Shown: one piece after another, positions 11,325-22,788 of the stretch
Position numbering within the stretch: the first letter of the stretch is position 1
Layout: every line of letters begins with the position of its first letter
Source of the DNA: Rhinopomastus cyanomelas
Taxonomy: Eukaryota; Chordata; Aves; Bucerotiformes; Rhinopomastidae
NCBI GenBank assembly: GCA_013400115.1
Contig: VXBP01001095.1
Coordinates: forward strand, 400,043-464,042
Direction of reading: 5' to 3'
Length of the DNA: 64,000 nt
Notes under the pieces: generated by a model
Told to the model about the DNA's origin: nothing
The model's database searches: none
Seen by the model: only the letters and a program-made list of their open reading frames with translations
Made by a program: the position numbers and the translations under genes

Positions 11325-11850
11325 CCTCCTGGACGTGTTCCTGTGCAACTCGGGTTAGGGGATCCTACCACGGCAGGGGGACTGGACTGGATGATCTTTC
11401 GAGGTCCCTTCCAATCCCTAATGCTCTATGATTCTGTGATCTAGGGGACCCTGCTGTGGCAGGTGGATCCAAATGGATGACCTTTTGAGGTCCCTTCCTA
11501 CCCCTGATGTTCCGTGATTCTGTGATGGCACTGGATGAAGTTTCAAGATCCCTTCCAATCCTTAATGCTCTATGATGCTCTGATCTAGGTGATCCTGCTC
11601 TGGCAGGTGGATCCAACTGGATGATCTTTCAAGGTCCCTTCCAACCCCTGATGTTCTGTGATTTTGGGATTGGACTGGATGAACTTTCGAGGTCCCTTCC
11701 AACCCCTGATGTTCCATGATGCTGTGATCTAGGTGATCCTGCTGTGGCAGCAGGACTGGACTGGATGCTCTTTTGAGGTCCCTTCCAATCCCTGATGTTC
11801 TGTGATGGGACTAGATGCTCTTTGAAGGTCCCTTCCAACCCCATATGCTC
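11325..11850 (+). mobile_element. CR1 3' end with expanded tail (higher-order array)
   Basis: A short sense CR1 3' end is followed by repeated copies of the terminal segment (ggatgatctttcgaggtccc and variants). gatctagg starts at 11,438, 11,582 and 11,726, giving a 144-bp higher-order unit in which each unit holds two tail copies. Confidence 0.92.
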
Positions 11851-12757
11851 TGTGACTACGTTTCTGAACCTCATTTTGACAGATCAAACAGCCACTGGCC
11901 AAGCTGACCTGAGAGCTCCACAAGCCATCGGGACTGGGGCATTGCGGGGGGGTGGGAAAGGAAAACCATAAAGACTAAAAAAAGGAAGAACAGAAGAGGC
12001 AGCAGAAGCAGAGGAGGAGGAAGAAGAAGAATAAGAATTATTCAATATTTCTGTTTGTTCTCTCCCAAATAGATTGAGATGTGTTTGTGGAGGTGTTGGA
12101 GAAGCCTGCAGGAGCGAAGCCGTAAAACAAGGCAGCGACTCCGCGTGGCCCCGACAGGCAGCAGACTAATGTGCCGGCTCGTTTACGGTCGGTTAGCGGC
12201 CGACACGGGTGTTAGACGTATTATCTCCCGTTGCATCGCCGGTCCTAAGAGCCGCTCGTGGAGCCATCAGCCCGTCACTTCCCGAGCTCTCCGCTCCGCT
12301 CCTCCCGTGATAGAGCCCTGTCTCAGCTTCTCCCTCTCTTGTTCTATTTCTCCTGGGTGGGTTTCCCCCAGTGTTTTCATGGGCAATTTATTCTGGAGCC
12401 TATAGAAGCCCCCTCGTGCTCCTTGACTCCAATGGCTTGAAGAAGCTTCTCCGCCTTCACACCTGTCTTTGACACGTGGAGGAGCTGGGGGTGAGTCAGG
12501 CTGGAGCAGGACAGGGAGGCTGGAGAGTGCTGAGGCTGTGGGATGGCCACATCCAGACCTTGGGGTGTCTGCTTGGAGAGAAGAGGAGCTGGAGGTGATG
12601 TCCAGGTGAATGTTCTCAGGAGGTCACGTAGGGTTCTGGGGGAAACCCTGGGGTGGGTCTCAGTGTTTGTTGGGTGAGCAGGGCTTGGGGTTTGTTCCTG
12701 GTCTGGACTAGGATTAGTGGGACCAGGAGGGATTTGCATCTCCCAGAAATGAGGATT
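11851..12757. other. Gene-free stretch with candidate conserved element (about 12,060-12,310)
   Basis: A purine-rich run (gaggaggaagaagaagaa) near 12,012 precedes a CpG-rich, unusually non-repetitive block with ttagcggccgacacgg and gttagacgtattatctcc. It could be a conserved regulatory element. No coding domain is seen. Confidence 0.4.
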
Positions 12758-12828
12758 TCATAGAATCACAGAACATCAGGGATTGGAAGGGACCTCGAAA
12801 GAGCATCCAATCCCATCACAGAATCACG
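12758..12828 (-). mobile_element. CR1 tail fragment, antisense
   Basis: About 70 bp: catagaatcacagaacatca and gattggaagggacctcg. It abuts a sense CR1 that begins at 12,829. Confidence 0.85.
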
Positions 12829-13400
12829 GTGGATGGGCCCCTCAGTTCAAGAAGGACATGGAGCTACTGGAGGTTGTCCAGCATAGAGTAATGAGGATAA
12901 TGAAGGAAGTGGAGCATCTCCCTGATGAGGAGAGGCTGAGGGAGCTGGGGCTCTTAAACTTGGAGGAGACTGAGGGGTGACCTCATTAATGTTGATCAAT
13001 ATGTGTAGGGTGGGTGTCAGAAGGATGGAGCCAGGATCTGCTCAGGGGCACCCAATGTTAGGACAAGGGGCAGTGGGTGTGAACTGGGACAGAGGAGGTT
13101 CCACATAAATATCAGAAGGAACTTCTTCCCAATGAGGGTGACAGAGCCCTGGAACAGGCTGCCCAGGGGTGTTGTGGAGTCTCCTTCTCTGGAGATGTTT
13201 AAGACCCACCTGGATGTGTTCCTGTGGGACTTGGTCTGGGTGATCCTGCTGTGTCAGAGGGATTGGACTGGATGATCTTTCGAGGTCCCTTCCAATCCCT
13301 AATGACTGGATCTAGGGGATCCTGCTGTGGCAGGGGGGTTGGACTGGATGATCTTTCGAGGTCCCTTCCAATCCCTGATGACTCTATGATTCTATGACTG
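12829..13400 (+). mobile_element. CR1 LINE 3' fragment with duplicated tail
   Basis: Sense CR1 from the ORF2 motif GPQFKKDMELLEVVQHRVMR to the end. The frame holds for about 60 residues to a stop near 12,980. The terminal segment is present twice (13,230 and 13,315). Confidence 0.95.
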
Positions 13401-15010
13401 ATGATTGTCCATCACTGCTGACGATTCCCCAGCCCACACTGACCTTGCACCTCACAGGGGAGATGCAATGAGATCGATGACTGCAGATGGCTTCTGCCAC
13501 AGCTGGAGCCAGGAGGAAACGTCCGGTTCCTCTCACCGGCACCTGGCAAGGAGCAGCACCTCCAGCCAAGCCGGGGCAAGGCAGCAGAGAGAAACGCTGC
13601 CCACTGCCAGCCCCTGACTGGTCCCAGGGCACCCCCCACCCCATGAAGCAGCACCATGACCAGAGATGCTCAAGACCTGCCCTGTCTCATCCCTGTTCTT
13701 CACCTTCATCCCCCACAACCCTAAAAAAGCCCTTTTCATCCCCCTCACACCCACGAGGCAGCCGTGGGGCTCCCGCAGCAGCAAGGGGCAAGGGGGTGCT
13801 AGTGGATGCATGTGGTGGCACCCATCCTTCTCTCCACAGTCCTGGACCCACTGTGTTGGGAATTAGAGGAGATCACGGGAACAAAGATGCCCTTTTGATG
13901 CTCCTCAGCCCCGCTGGAGATAATGAAAGGAGAGGTCTCTCGATAAGGATGAAAGATGGTCTCCTTCGGCTTCCCCGGCTGATAAAGTGCTGCCCAGATG
14001 AAGAGGGTTTAGAATAAAGAGTGAAACAAAGTGAGCTCAGCCTAACAAGATGGAATCGCTCTGTGGAGAGGAGACAAGCAGGACAATAAAGAGGAGCACT
14101 TGAGGTAGCGGGGAGAGGGACAGCCTGGGCTTGAGATGGGATGGGAGCTGCTCTGAGGAGACAACAGCTGCTAAATGTGCTCAGGGGGTGAAGTTTGGGC
14201 TCCTCAACCCCTCTGCTGGGTCTCTTTTGGTGGGTAGCGGCGGTGAAGGACCTCTTAACGCCAAGATGATGATGAGCTTGAGGAGAGGGTGATGCTGGGG
14301 TCACCAATCCTGGTGTTCAGCAGCCCTGGGTGGAGGAGAGAGCACTGATTTTCCATGAGTTGGGTTTGGAAGTGCTGGGGCAGAGCTGGTGGGATCTCTG
14401 AGGGGTGGTGGAACCTTGTCCTGCAGAACGGAGAGAGCATGGGGCAGAGCTGGTGGGATCTCTGTGGGGTGGTGGCACCGGGTCCTGCAGAAGGAGGTGC
14501 CCAGCAGGCTCCTGGCACAAGGACAACCGGTATCTCTGTAGGCAGAGCCCCGTGGAGGTAGACTACAGGGTCTGAGCTGCCCCAACCCCCTGTTTGGGTC
14601 CAACCATCCCTGGCCAGCTCGGTGCTGGCTCTGAGGGATGCGCCTGCAGCCCGCTCCACACTGCCATGGCAACCAGGGATGCAGAACTGCTGCTGAAAAC
14701 CCAACCAGAGGCAACCCTCCACACCTCCTTCTCACCTTGCTCTCCCCCTCAAGCTGGTTTTGTCTTCTCTTGGGACCTCAGGAGGACCTGGTGCTGCCCC
14801 GTGACCCCTCACTGGTGTAAATCCTTGTGTCAGAGCCCACTCCTGCGTCTCCATCTTCCCCGTCCAAACCTCAACTGGGGTCTGTGGAGACTTTTACCTA
14901 CCAAAACCACACAGATTTCTCTCTGTGATTTGCACCTTCCTCAGTGCATCTGCCCCTGATTGTCCAGAGAGGACAACACCCCGGCCCCATCCTGAGGGGT
15001 CAGTGCTGGC
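13401..15010. other. 1.6-kb gene-free stretch
   Basis: Unique sequence with an AT-richer island at about 13,880-14,110 (agataatgaaaggagagg, gagaataaag-like). Short frames carry no domain. Confidence 0.4.
14377..14495. repeat. Two-copy tandem duplication, 64-bp unit
   Basis: ggggcagagctggtgggatc starts at 14,377 and 14,441. The copies differ at several sites. Confidence 0.8.
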
Positions 15011-15350
15011 CTCTCTCCAGTGGACCCCATTGCAGAGACCTTTGCAAACCCCTGTGAGCCAGCAGGTGGCCAAGAAGGCCAGTGGCATCCTGGAGTGGAT
15101 CAGCAAGTGTGGCCAGTAGGACTAGGGACGTCATTCTCCCCCCGCAGAGAGATCTGGACACGTTGGGTCAATGGGCAGAGGCCAATGCGATTGGGGTTCA
15201 TAGGGCCAAGGGATGGGGGTTAATAGGACCAAGGGATGGGGGTTCACAGGGTCAAGGGATGGGGGTTCACAGGGCCAAGGGCAGGGTCCCACACTTTGGC
15301 CACAAGAACCCCCTGCAGCTACAGACTGGGCAATGAGGGGCTGGAGAGCC
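15011..15350 (+). mobile_element. CR1 ORF2 fragment carrying an internal 23-bp minisatellite
   Basis: Sense CR1 ORF2 sequence with rearranged order. At 15,035-15,145 is the segment for VAKKASGILEWISKCGQ-like residues. At 15,150-15,350 is the segment ggacacgttgggtcaatggg to tttggccacaagaaccc, which in CR1 normally comes first. Between them are four 23-bp units (ccaagggatgggggttcac) at 15,205, 15,228, 15,251 and 15,274. The same unit occurs in the CR1 at 33,200. Confidence 0.85.
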
Positions 15351-15590
15351 TCCCGGAGAAGGGAGGAGAGCTGAGGATGTCGCCATCCTTCATCCTTCAT
15401 CGCCACGGGGCAGCAGCAAAACGGGGGGAAAGAAGGGTCTTCTAGGTGTGACAGTTTGGCCCCTGACCCCTCTGGTGTCTCTCCGTTAGTAGAGCTTGGT
15501 GTCTTGTCTCTACTATGAGATGCTCCTTGGGTTTCCGTTGTGTTTTCCAACATCTAAGCTGGAAGAGAATCATCTGCACCCGGATGCCAG
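15351..15590. other. Non-coding, unique sequence
   Basis: Nothing recognised between two CR1 pieces. Confidence 0.4.
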
Positions 15591-15727
15591 GAGAGACTTT
15601 GAGATGGGCCCCAAGTCTTGAAAATCTGGAAAGGACGTTCAGGACATGGGGTAGCGGTTGAGAGCATCGGGCAGATGGTTGGGCTCGATGGTCTTGAAGG
15701 TCTGTTCCAACCCTGAGGATTCTCTGA
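15591..15727 (+). mobile_element. CR1 3' end, diverged
   Basis: Sense CR1 tail with gttgggctcgatggtcttga and ggtctgttccaaccctga. It is an older subfamily than most in the window. Confidence 0.8.
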
Positions 15728-17077
15728 AGGGGGGGTGTTGGAGCAGGAGGGGGGTTTTGCTATGTTGGGTCAAATGGGTTGAGTTGGGCTCATGGGTATC
15801 TCAGGGTAGAAGAGGAGAAAGAGGGATGAGTGAAGTCCCAGGGGGATGAGGATGTGTGAGTGTGACATCCTGGGGTTTCTGCCCACTTCTACCTGTGGAC
15901 AGCAGGTCTGGGCTGGGGAAAGGAGTGACCTTACCCTCCCGCTGCTCCAAGAGGATGTGCTGGTGGCTGATCCATCGTGACCCTTGGCAAGAGGAGCTTC
16001 CAAAATCTCACTGTCCCCATCCCCAGCCAGGACACCTCAGCCCTGAGTGTCACCCGTGCCCTGGCCACGTTCAAGCCCCCGTCTCTGCTGGTGGGAGCAG
16101 CTGCTCTCCGGGGGAAGACGCCTCCACACGCAGCCCTTTCATTGATAAAAATGGAGCCGCTGCCGAGCGAAAGTGCCGGAGCCATCCCAGCGAACGGGAA
16201 ATCGATGGGAGGCCAATATCAATTAACCGAGTCTGCAGAGGGGGCAACCCCGTGGCTAAAGCTGAATGAAGCCTTCAGCCCGAAGCTGGGGCAGGAGCCA
16301 CCTCAGCATCAGACGCCTCCGTCTCCACTGCCTTTCGTCATCCTTCCCCTCCCACGGCTCCCACCTCCCCTCCACTCCGCCGTCCGTCCCCGCTCCCACC
16401 GGGACACGCCGACGAGCCTTCCCGGGTGGAGGAGCGGAGAGCCCGGCGCGAGCTGCTGAAGGTCAGCCCAAGCGCCGCTCTCCACCAGGGCTGCCTCCGG
16501 AGAGCAAACAATAATTAACCTCAAATTAAAACTGGTTGTAATCTCCGATTGCCCGCCCGGCCGTGCGATGTGCCCAAGCCCGTTCTCTTTCTGGTTTCCT
16601 TGGAGATGCCACCCGGTCTCCCCACCCCCTTCCAGTTCTGCTCCAGCTTTCTCCTTCCTTTGAAGCAGCTATTAGCAGGGCTTGTTAATCAGCCGACCCG
16701 GCTACTGATGCACCCTGGTCGCAGGTGATTGTGAGCTGAGAAGATGCTGCAGATGCTTTCAACGGGTCCTCGCTCCCTGCTCTTTCCCTGCCCTGTGACC
16801 CCTTTCCCTGTTGGGTTGGAGCCTCTTCCCAACCCAAACTGAGAGATTTGTCTTCATGCTGCTGCTCCCTTTAGCCATTTGTCTTCGCTGGTGGTGGCTC
16901 CTCTGAGCTCTGATGGGCATCATGGGTCCGCAGCAGTTGCTCATCTGGTTGTGTAGCACGAGAAGGGGATTTGGGTGCTGGGGAATGCCAAGCTGGAGCA
17001 GGAGGGGAGTTGTGTTGGGGGCACCTGGGTGTCCTTAGCAGCAGGTCATGGCTGCAGCCTCCTCCTCTCTCTGACAC
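15728..17077. other. Gene-free stretch with candidate conserved elements (16,130-16,270 and 16,490-16,760)
   Basis: Islands containing ggccaatatcaattaaccga and caataattaacctcaaatta stand out from CpG-rich surroundings and carry homeodomain-type TAATTA cores. They look like regulatory elements. No exon structure or domain is seen. Confidence 0.45.
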
Positions 17078-17305
17078 AGAATCATTGACTTATCAAGGTT
17101 GGAGAAGATCTTCAAGATCATCAAGTCCAACTGTCCACCCAACAACCCCCAAGCACAAACCCAGGGGTGATTGGACCCCTCCAGGGATGCTGCCTCCAGC
17201 CCCTCCCTGGGCAGCCCCTGCTCCAAGGCCTCCCCACTCTTTCTTGAGATCCAACCTGACCCTCCCCTGGCACAACTCAACCCCATTTCCTCCAGTCCTA
17301 TCACT
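17078..17305 (-). mobile_element. CR1 LINE 3' fragment, older subfamily
   Basis: Antisense CR1: cagaatcattgacttatcaa, then gttggagaagatcttcaaga and the ORF2 C-terminal part up to agtcctatcactac. Confidence 0.9.
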
Positions 17306-17454
17306 ACATCCACATCAGGGCAACATCTTTGCTCCTCAGCCCCTGTTCCCCAGATGTGCCAACAGCTGCTCCTGTAGCCACCTGCGCACCAAGAAGACAT
17401 CTAAACAGAGAGGAAGGTGGGGATAACCATGTGCTCGAGGGCTGGCTCCAGCTC

Positions 17455-17665
17455 TGGAGCAGCATCCTCCTCCCTGGAACTCCTGCAGCTTCTTGCTGCT
17501 GCAGGTGGAGGCAGCCTTGGCCTCCAAGGTCAGATGGAGGGGAAGTTGGGGGTGACTAGATGTTCTGAGCCTGGCTTCATCACCAGGGCATCCTCCTCCT
17601 CCCTGGAGGAGGCTGCTCCACCTTCCAGCTGCTGCAGGTGGAGGCAGGTTTGACCTCCAAGGTCT
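17455..17665. repeat. Two-copy imperfect duplication, about 130 bp
   Basis: gcatcctcctcc at 17,462 and 17,588, and gctgctgcaggtggaggcag at 17,495 and 17,628, show an offset of about 126-133 bp. Confidence 0.65.
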
Positions 17666-18310
17666 CAGATTTATCTGTCAGTTGAGCCCATCAACCTTTC
17701 CCAAGTCAAAGCCTCCCCTGGCCAGAGCGTCGGGCTGGTGCCACAACAAGCAGCTCCACCGGAACAAGAGACGCGCCAGTGCCTCCTGCATGGCCGGAGT
17801 GGATCAGGACAGGGAGCAGCAGGGGTGGACCCCCCAGAACCCCGATCCCCCGGTGCTTCCAGCCCGCAGCAGGCTCCGCCGTGCCCGGTCGATCCCATTT
17901 AGCGGGGTTTGAACTGGGCGACCCGTCCGCGCGGGTGTTAATTGCGGCTCCGGCGGCTCCTGCTGGAATGACGGATAGGGGACGGTTCCGCCGGCTGACG
18001 ATAATTGTTCTCCTAATTGCAGCCCTGACATTTACTGGGAAGCCACCGCCGCCCTATTGCCTCCTCACGCTGAGCGCGGCAGCTCCACGGATACGCTCCC
18101 CGTCTCCTTCCCCCGGCACCAAGCTCTCAGCATCCCCCCTGGTTTGCGGCGTCCGCAGCCACGGGGTGTGCAGGGGGGCCCTGATCGTCTGGGTGGGAGG
18201 ATCTTAGGGGGTGGGTGTTGGTGAGATTGGCTTGTTTTTGGTGCTGTGTCTTACGGCCCTTCAGCTGGCTGCAGGAGGCTGTGGAGGGGCCCCTATCCAG
18301 CCGCTGATCT
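17666..18310. other. Gene-free stretch with candidate conserved element (about 17,900-18,070)
   Basis: CpG-rich block with acgataattgttctcctaat and gggtgttaattgcggctcc. Enhancer-like composition; no coding domain. Confidence 0.45.
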
Positions 18311-18772
18311 AACCCTAACCCACAACGAGCCCATCCCAGGATGAACACAGCTGAGAACTGACCCATCTCAGGATGAACCCAGCTGAGAACTGACCCATCC
18401 CAGGATGAACCCAATTGAGAACTAACCCTAACCCTAAACATCTCAGGATGAACCCATTGGAGAACTAACCCGTCCCAAGGTGAATCCATTTGAGAACTAA
18501 TCCATCCCAGAATGAAACCACCTCAGAATGAACTCATTCCAGAATTAACCCACCCAGGATGAACCCACCCCACGATGAACCCATCCCGCAATTAATCCAC
18601 CCCAGAATGAATCCACCTTAGAACTAACCCCCTCAATTAACCTGTCCCAGAATGAACCTATCCTAGAATGAACCCATCCTAGAATGAACCCATCCTAGAA
18701 TGAACCCACTCCAGGATGAACTCATCCCACAATGAACCCACCCCAGAATGAACCCCTGGCATTAACCCATCA
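18311..18772. repeat. Tandem array, about 16-bp unit (aatgaacccatcccag), with telomere-like patches
   Basis: About 28 degenerate units of 16 bp. Short (CCCTAA)2-type patches lie near 18,312 and 18,424, probably derived from the unit itself. Confidence 0.9.
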
Positions 18773-19368
18773 CCCCCTCTAAAAGAAATGGTCACAGCAG
18801 GTACCAGGTCTCAAGCAGGGGGAGTTCTACAACAACCTTCCTCGTGCCGTACGGCAGGTATCCCGCATCCTCGTCCTCCCCCACAAGCGAGCGGAAGGTG
18901 CCTCTAAATAATTAATCTTGAAGACCCTTAATATTTTATAAAGGGTTGTAACGAGCCCGTGTTCTGTTTTGTTTGGCTGTTTATGTGTCGTTAAGTCAGG
19001 AGGCCGGGAGCAAGATGCTTCAGTTTAATGTGTTGCTCTCGGAAATATCGTTTAATAAATAAAGCTCTGGAGTTCTTCTCCAGAGAGGCAGGGTTTGGCT
19101 AAACCCTATAGACAATGGTGATGATGATGATGATGACGACGATGACGTCTTTCAATAGATTCTTCTTTACCCTCTTCCTCTTTACATGCTTCACACAAAC
19201 AAATTCAAGTTAACTCTTTAAAAGTGGGAGGGCAACCCTCATGTTTAAGATTGGGAAATCCAAAGGAGGGTCATGAACAAGGGCCAAGCTGTGGCTCAAA
19301 GTTGGACTTTGCTCCTGCTGTGGTGAAGCTGAGGATGGAGTAAGGAAAGGGCTGGAATTGCCCTTCTC
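18773..19368. other. Gene-free stretch with candidate conserved element (18,890-19,080) and a GAT microsatellite (19,112-19,147)
   Basis: The island has ctaaataattaatcttgaag, ttaatattttataaaggg and cgtttaataaataaagc. It is followed by an interrupted (GAT/GAC)n run of about 36 bp. No gene seen. Confidence 0.5.
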
Positions 19369-19803
19369 AATGTCATCTAGCGGTAGGACAAGGGGCAGCG
19401 GGTGTGAGGTGGAACAGAGGAGGTTCCACATCAAGGTGAGAAGGACCTTCTTCATGTTGAGGGTGATGGAGCCCTGGAAAGGGCTGCCCAGGGGGGTTGT
19501 GGAGTCTCCTTCACTGGAGAAGCTTAAAACCCACCTGGACTGTTCCTGTGTGCCTTGGTCTGGGGGATCCTGCTGTGGCAGGGGGATGGGACTGGATAAT
19601 GTTTGAGTCCTTTCCAACCCCTAATGGTCTGTGATTCTGTGATTGGACTGGATGATCTTTCAAGGTCCCCTCCAATCCCTGATGCTCTGTGATTGGACTG
19701 GATGATCTTTTGAGGTCCCTTCCAATCCCTGATGCTCTGTGATTCTGTGATTGGGCTGGATGATCTTTCAAGGTCCCCTCCAATCCCTGATGTTCTGTGA
19801 GTT
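19369..19803 (+). mobile_element. CR1 LINE 3' fragment with multiplied tail
   Basis: Sense CR1 ORF2 C-terminus, then tail copies with gattggactggatgatctt starting at 19,641, 19,691 and 19,749 (50- and 58-bp spacing). Confidence 0.94.
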
Positions 19804-20665
19804 CAGGGACAAAACGACTGCAGAGAAGCAGGTCCCTTCCCTCCACGATCTGGAAAAGTAAACAGGGTTGGCCAACCTCCAAGGCAGAGAGGAGCAGAAG
19901 CACCATCTCCTCTCTGAGCTGTAGCCCCCCTTAAGCCTTTCCCTCTCCAGGATGACTGCCGAGAGCTGACGATCACTCTTCCCCAAGAAACTGAGACTCC
20001 CTCGTAAAACCCGCAGAGAAATAAGGTCATTTGTCAGTCCCAGCCTCTCTCTTCCCGTCCCTCAGAAGCGTGGCGGGCGCAGCCGACGGCAAATAGCCAG
20101 CGGGCAGTCCTTGGCGATGAAACCTCCCATTCTGTAGGCTCCTGGTGCAATATTTATTCCATCCTCTTTGTAACTACAAGGGCTGTCTGTGTGTGTTATT
20201 AAAGTAATGCATTTGCTTAACCTGCACTTAAACCCCCTCCCAGCCTCCGCTGGTTGCACGTCTCACGGCCGCGCGTTCCCGGCCCGCTGGTCTCAGCTGG
20301 ACAATTATATTAACTGCTTCTGTTTGCAATTACCATGAATCATAAAGCAAGTCTGAGCAGATTGGTTTTGCCTCCATTGAAAGTGTTTAAACTTAATGCG
20401 TCGCAAATGTCGCAGCCACGGGGCTGCTCCCCGGCTCCTTGGGAAGGGCCTTCGGGTGACGATGGTGATGGTGGTGGTGATGGAGCATCACGGGTGGAAT
20501 TCGTCATCTCTTCCCTTCTGTCCTTCTCTGTCCCCCTGCGACGCACTGCACCAAAATGCCGTGTGAGTCTCTTGACTTCTCCGTGGGACCAGGGGCTGGG
20601 AGGTGATGAAGGCAACTGGCCCCGTCCCAAATCAACCACAGACGCTGGCGATGAGCAGACCGATG
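19804..20665. other. Gene-free stretch with strong candidate conserved element (about 20,090-20,430)
   Basis: AT-rich, non-repetitive island with gtgcaatatttattccatcc, gttattaaagtaatgcattt, ggacaattatattaactgc and gtttaaacttaatgcgtcg, next to CpG-rich flanks. It is among the most enhancer-like blocks here. A (GGT/GAT)n run lies near 20,462. Confidence 0.5.
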
Positions 20666-20874
20666 AGTCTCCTTCTCTGGAGAGATGTTTAAACCCCACC
20701 TGTGTGACTTGGTCTGGGTAATCCTGCTGTGGCAGGGGGTTGGACTAGATGATCTTTCAAGGTCCCTTCCAATCCCTAATGACTTGGTCTAGGTGATCCT
20801 GCTCTGGCAGGAGCGTTGGACTGGATGATCATTTGAGGTCACTTCCAAGCCCTGATGGTCTGTGATTCTGTGAA
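20666..20874 (+). mobile_element. CR1 3' end with duplicated tail
   Basis: Sense CR1 3' end; the segment gacttggtctaggtgatcct onward is present twice before ttctgtga. Confidence 0.92.
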
Positions 20875-20978
20875 CTTCAGGGCAGATCTGAGCCTGCGCT
20901 CCTTCTACAGCTCTTCCCTCAGGCTGCCCGTGAGGTGCAGTCTTGTGCTGCAGAGATGTTCTCCAGGGAAGTCTGGGG

Positions 20979-21213
20979 AATCATAGCATCATTACGGATT
21001 GGAAGGGACCTCAAAAGATCATCTAGTCCAATCCCCCTGACACAGCAGGATCACCCTAGACCAAGTTGAACAGGAACACATCCAGGTGGGTCTTGAACAT
21101 CTCCAGTGAAGGAGACCACAACCCACCTGGGCAGCCCCTTCCAGGGCTCCATCACCCTCACTGGGAAGAAGGTCCTTCTCATATTTATGTGGAACCTCTT
21201 CTACGTTCCAGCT
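20979..21213 (-). mobile_element. CR1 LINE 3' fragment
   Basis: Antisense CR1 with tail at 20,979 and ORF2 C-terminus up to about 21,213. It faces a sense copy at 21,229. Confidence 0.93.
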
Positions 21214-21228
21214 AGAACCTCCTATGTT

Positions 21229-21318
21229 GCAGTCTAGGTGATCCCGCTGTGGCAGGGGGATTGGACTAGATGATGTTCCAAGGTCCCTTCCAATCCCTAA
21301 TGATTCTATGACTCTGCA
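21229..21318 (+). mobile_element. CR1 3' end, sense, short
   Basis: About 90 bp: gtctaggtgatcccgctgtg to tgattctatgactctg. It forms an inverted pair with the preceding copy, only 15 bp apart. Confidence 0.9.
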
Positions 21319-22788
21319 GGATGCCTGGGGCAATCACAGGGTTCTGGGTTGCCGCTGTGGGGAGAGGTTCTGCTGCTTCCCATTGGCTTTTGTGGATACT
21401 CCTGAGCTCCTAAACAAACTCATGTTGGGCTTCTTCTCCCTGTGTCCCCTGGCTAGGGTGTCCACCCTAGGTAGGTGGTAGGACAAAGCTTTGGACGTGT
21501 CTGAAGCTCCTGGCTCTCTTTGGCGCCTGCTGGCGCAGAGGCAGGTGAGCACCGAGGGGATGATGGATTTTGTCCAGCAGAGTTGGATGATGTCCCACAA
21601 AGCACTCCAATTCCCGCAACTCATCTTGCAGCCTTCAGCTGCACTTTGCCTCCGGGTTTTTTCCTTCAGCCCAGCCAGGACAGACTCTCCTTGTGCTGTG
21701 GGTCCGAGCTGGCTGGTGCCCCTCGGCTTGCACCGCTCTGACTGGCGCTAGAAGACCAAGGCGGTGACGTGAACCTGCGGTCACGGCGCTGCGGGGTCAG
21801 AGGGCCACGGCTGGAGATGGGCAGGTCGTGCCAGCCCCCGCGACTCCTGGCTGGATGACACAAGTGCTCTTTGTGGAGCCCGGAGCGTGAGGTTGATGTC
21901 CCAGCTGTGGGTAAAAGCTCTGCTCCTTTGGGATGGCTGCTCTGGGATGAGTGCAGGTGGCCCATAGTTAGATGGTCCTCTCCACCCTCTGGTCCATGGA
22001 TGTTCTCCTGGAGGACCCCTGGGTTCAGCCTGAAGATCTCTGCAAACGCTGTAGCCTGGAGAATGCTTCAAGGTTTGTCCCCCCACACTGGGCATCTGCA
22101 TGCAAGACTCGCGAGCCCCCGGTGGACCAGCACTGGCCCCCCAGTGCCACCAGCACCATGGGCAGAGCCGCTCGCTCTGAGCTCACTCCCGCTTCTGCCA
22201 CAAACTGGGAGAAGCTCCGAGGACGTGGGAGAGGCTGGGCAGCGGAGAGCCGGTTGGCGATGAGGCGAGGCTGGCGGGGAGCCAAAGCAGATCTAATCTT
22301 CCTCCCACCCCGAGACAGAAGCTTGTGGGGTGAAGTTCAGCTGGGGCTCGGGGCTCTCCTTCAGCTAGAGCCGCTCCCTCCGCTTCAGCGTCGGCACCAC
22401 CAGCACCTCCGGCAGCCGCTTTCGGCACCTTGCTAATGCACCCGCCCCGGCCACGTCCTACATCCCATAATAATCACATTTTTGAAGAATTATCTGCCTC
22501 TTTAGGTGTGATTTTTTTCTTTGGTTGGTTGGTTTTGATTCTGGGGAGCGGGGGGTTGGTGTTAAATGACTTCCCAGGTTCAGGCGGAGCGAGACGGCGG
22601 CGCAGATGGAACCAGCAGCCGGCAGACCCGACAGAGACTTCCCGGCCCTAATAAACTTCACGCGTGGCTTCCTGCTGCCACCGGAGAGCAGAGTGGGAGA
22701 CACAGAGAGATGCTGCTCTGGGGAGGAGAAGGGGCTGCTGCTTGGGGTAAGATGGCTACTGGAAGGTTTAGAGATGGTGTGGCTTTGT
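21319..22788. other. Gene-free stretch with candidate conserved element (about 22,430-22,530)
   Basis: The island includes cccataataatcacattttt and gaagaattatctgcctcttt. The remainder is GC-rich unique DNA. Frames of up to 154 residues overlap each other on both strands with no domain. Confidence 0.4.

Noticed and set aside
18420..18440. Interstitial telomere repeat
   Set aside because: Only about two CCCTAA units inside a degenerate 16-bp array; more likely drift of that unit.
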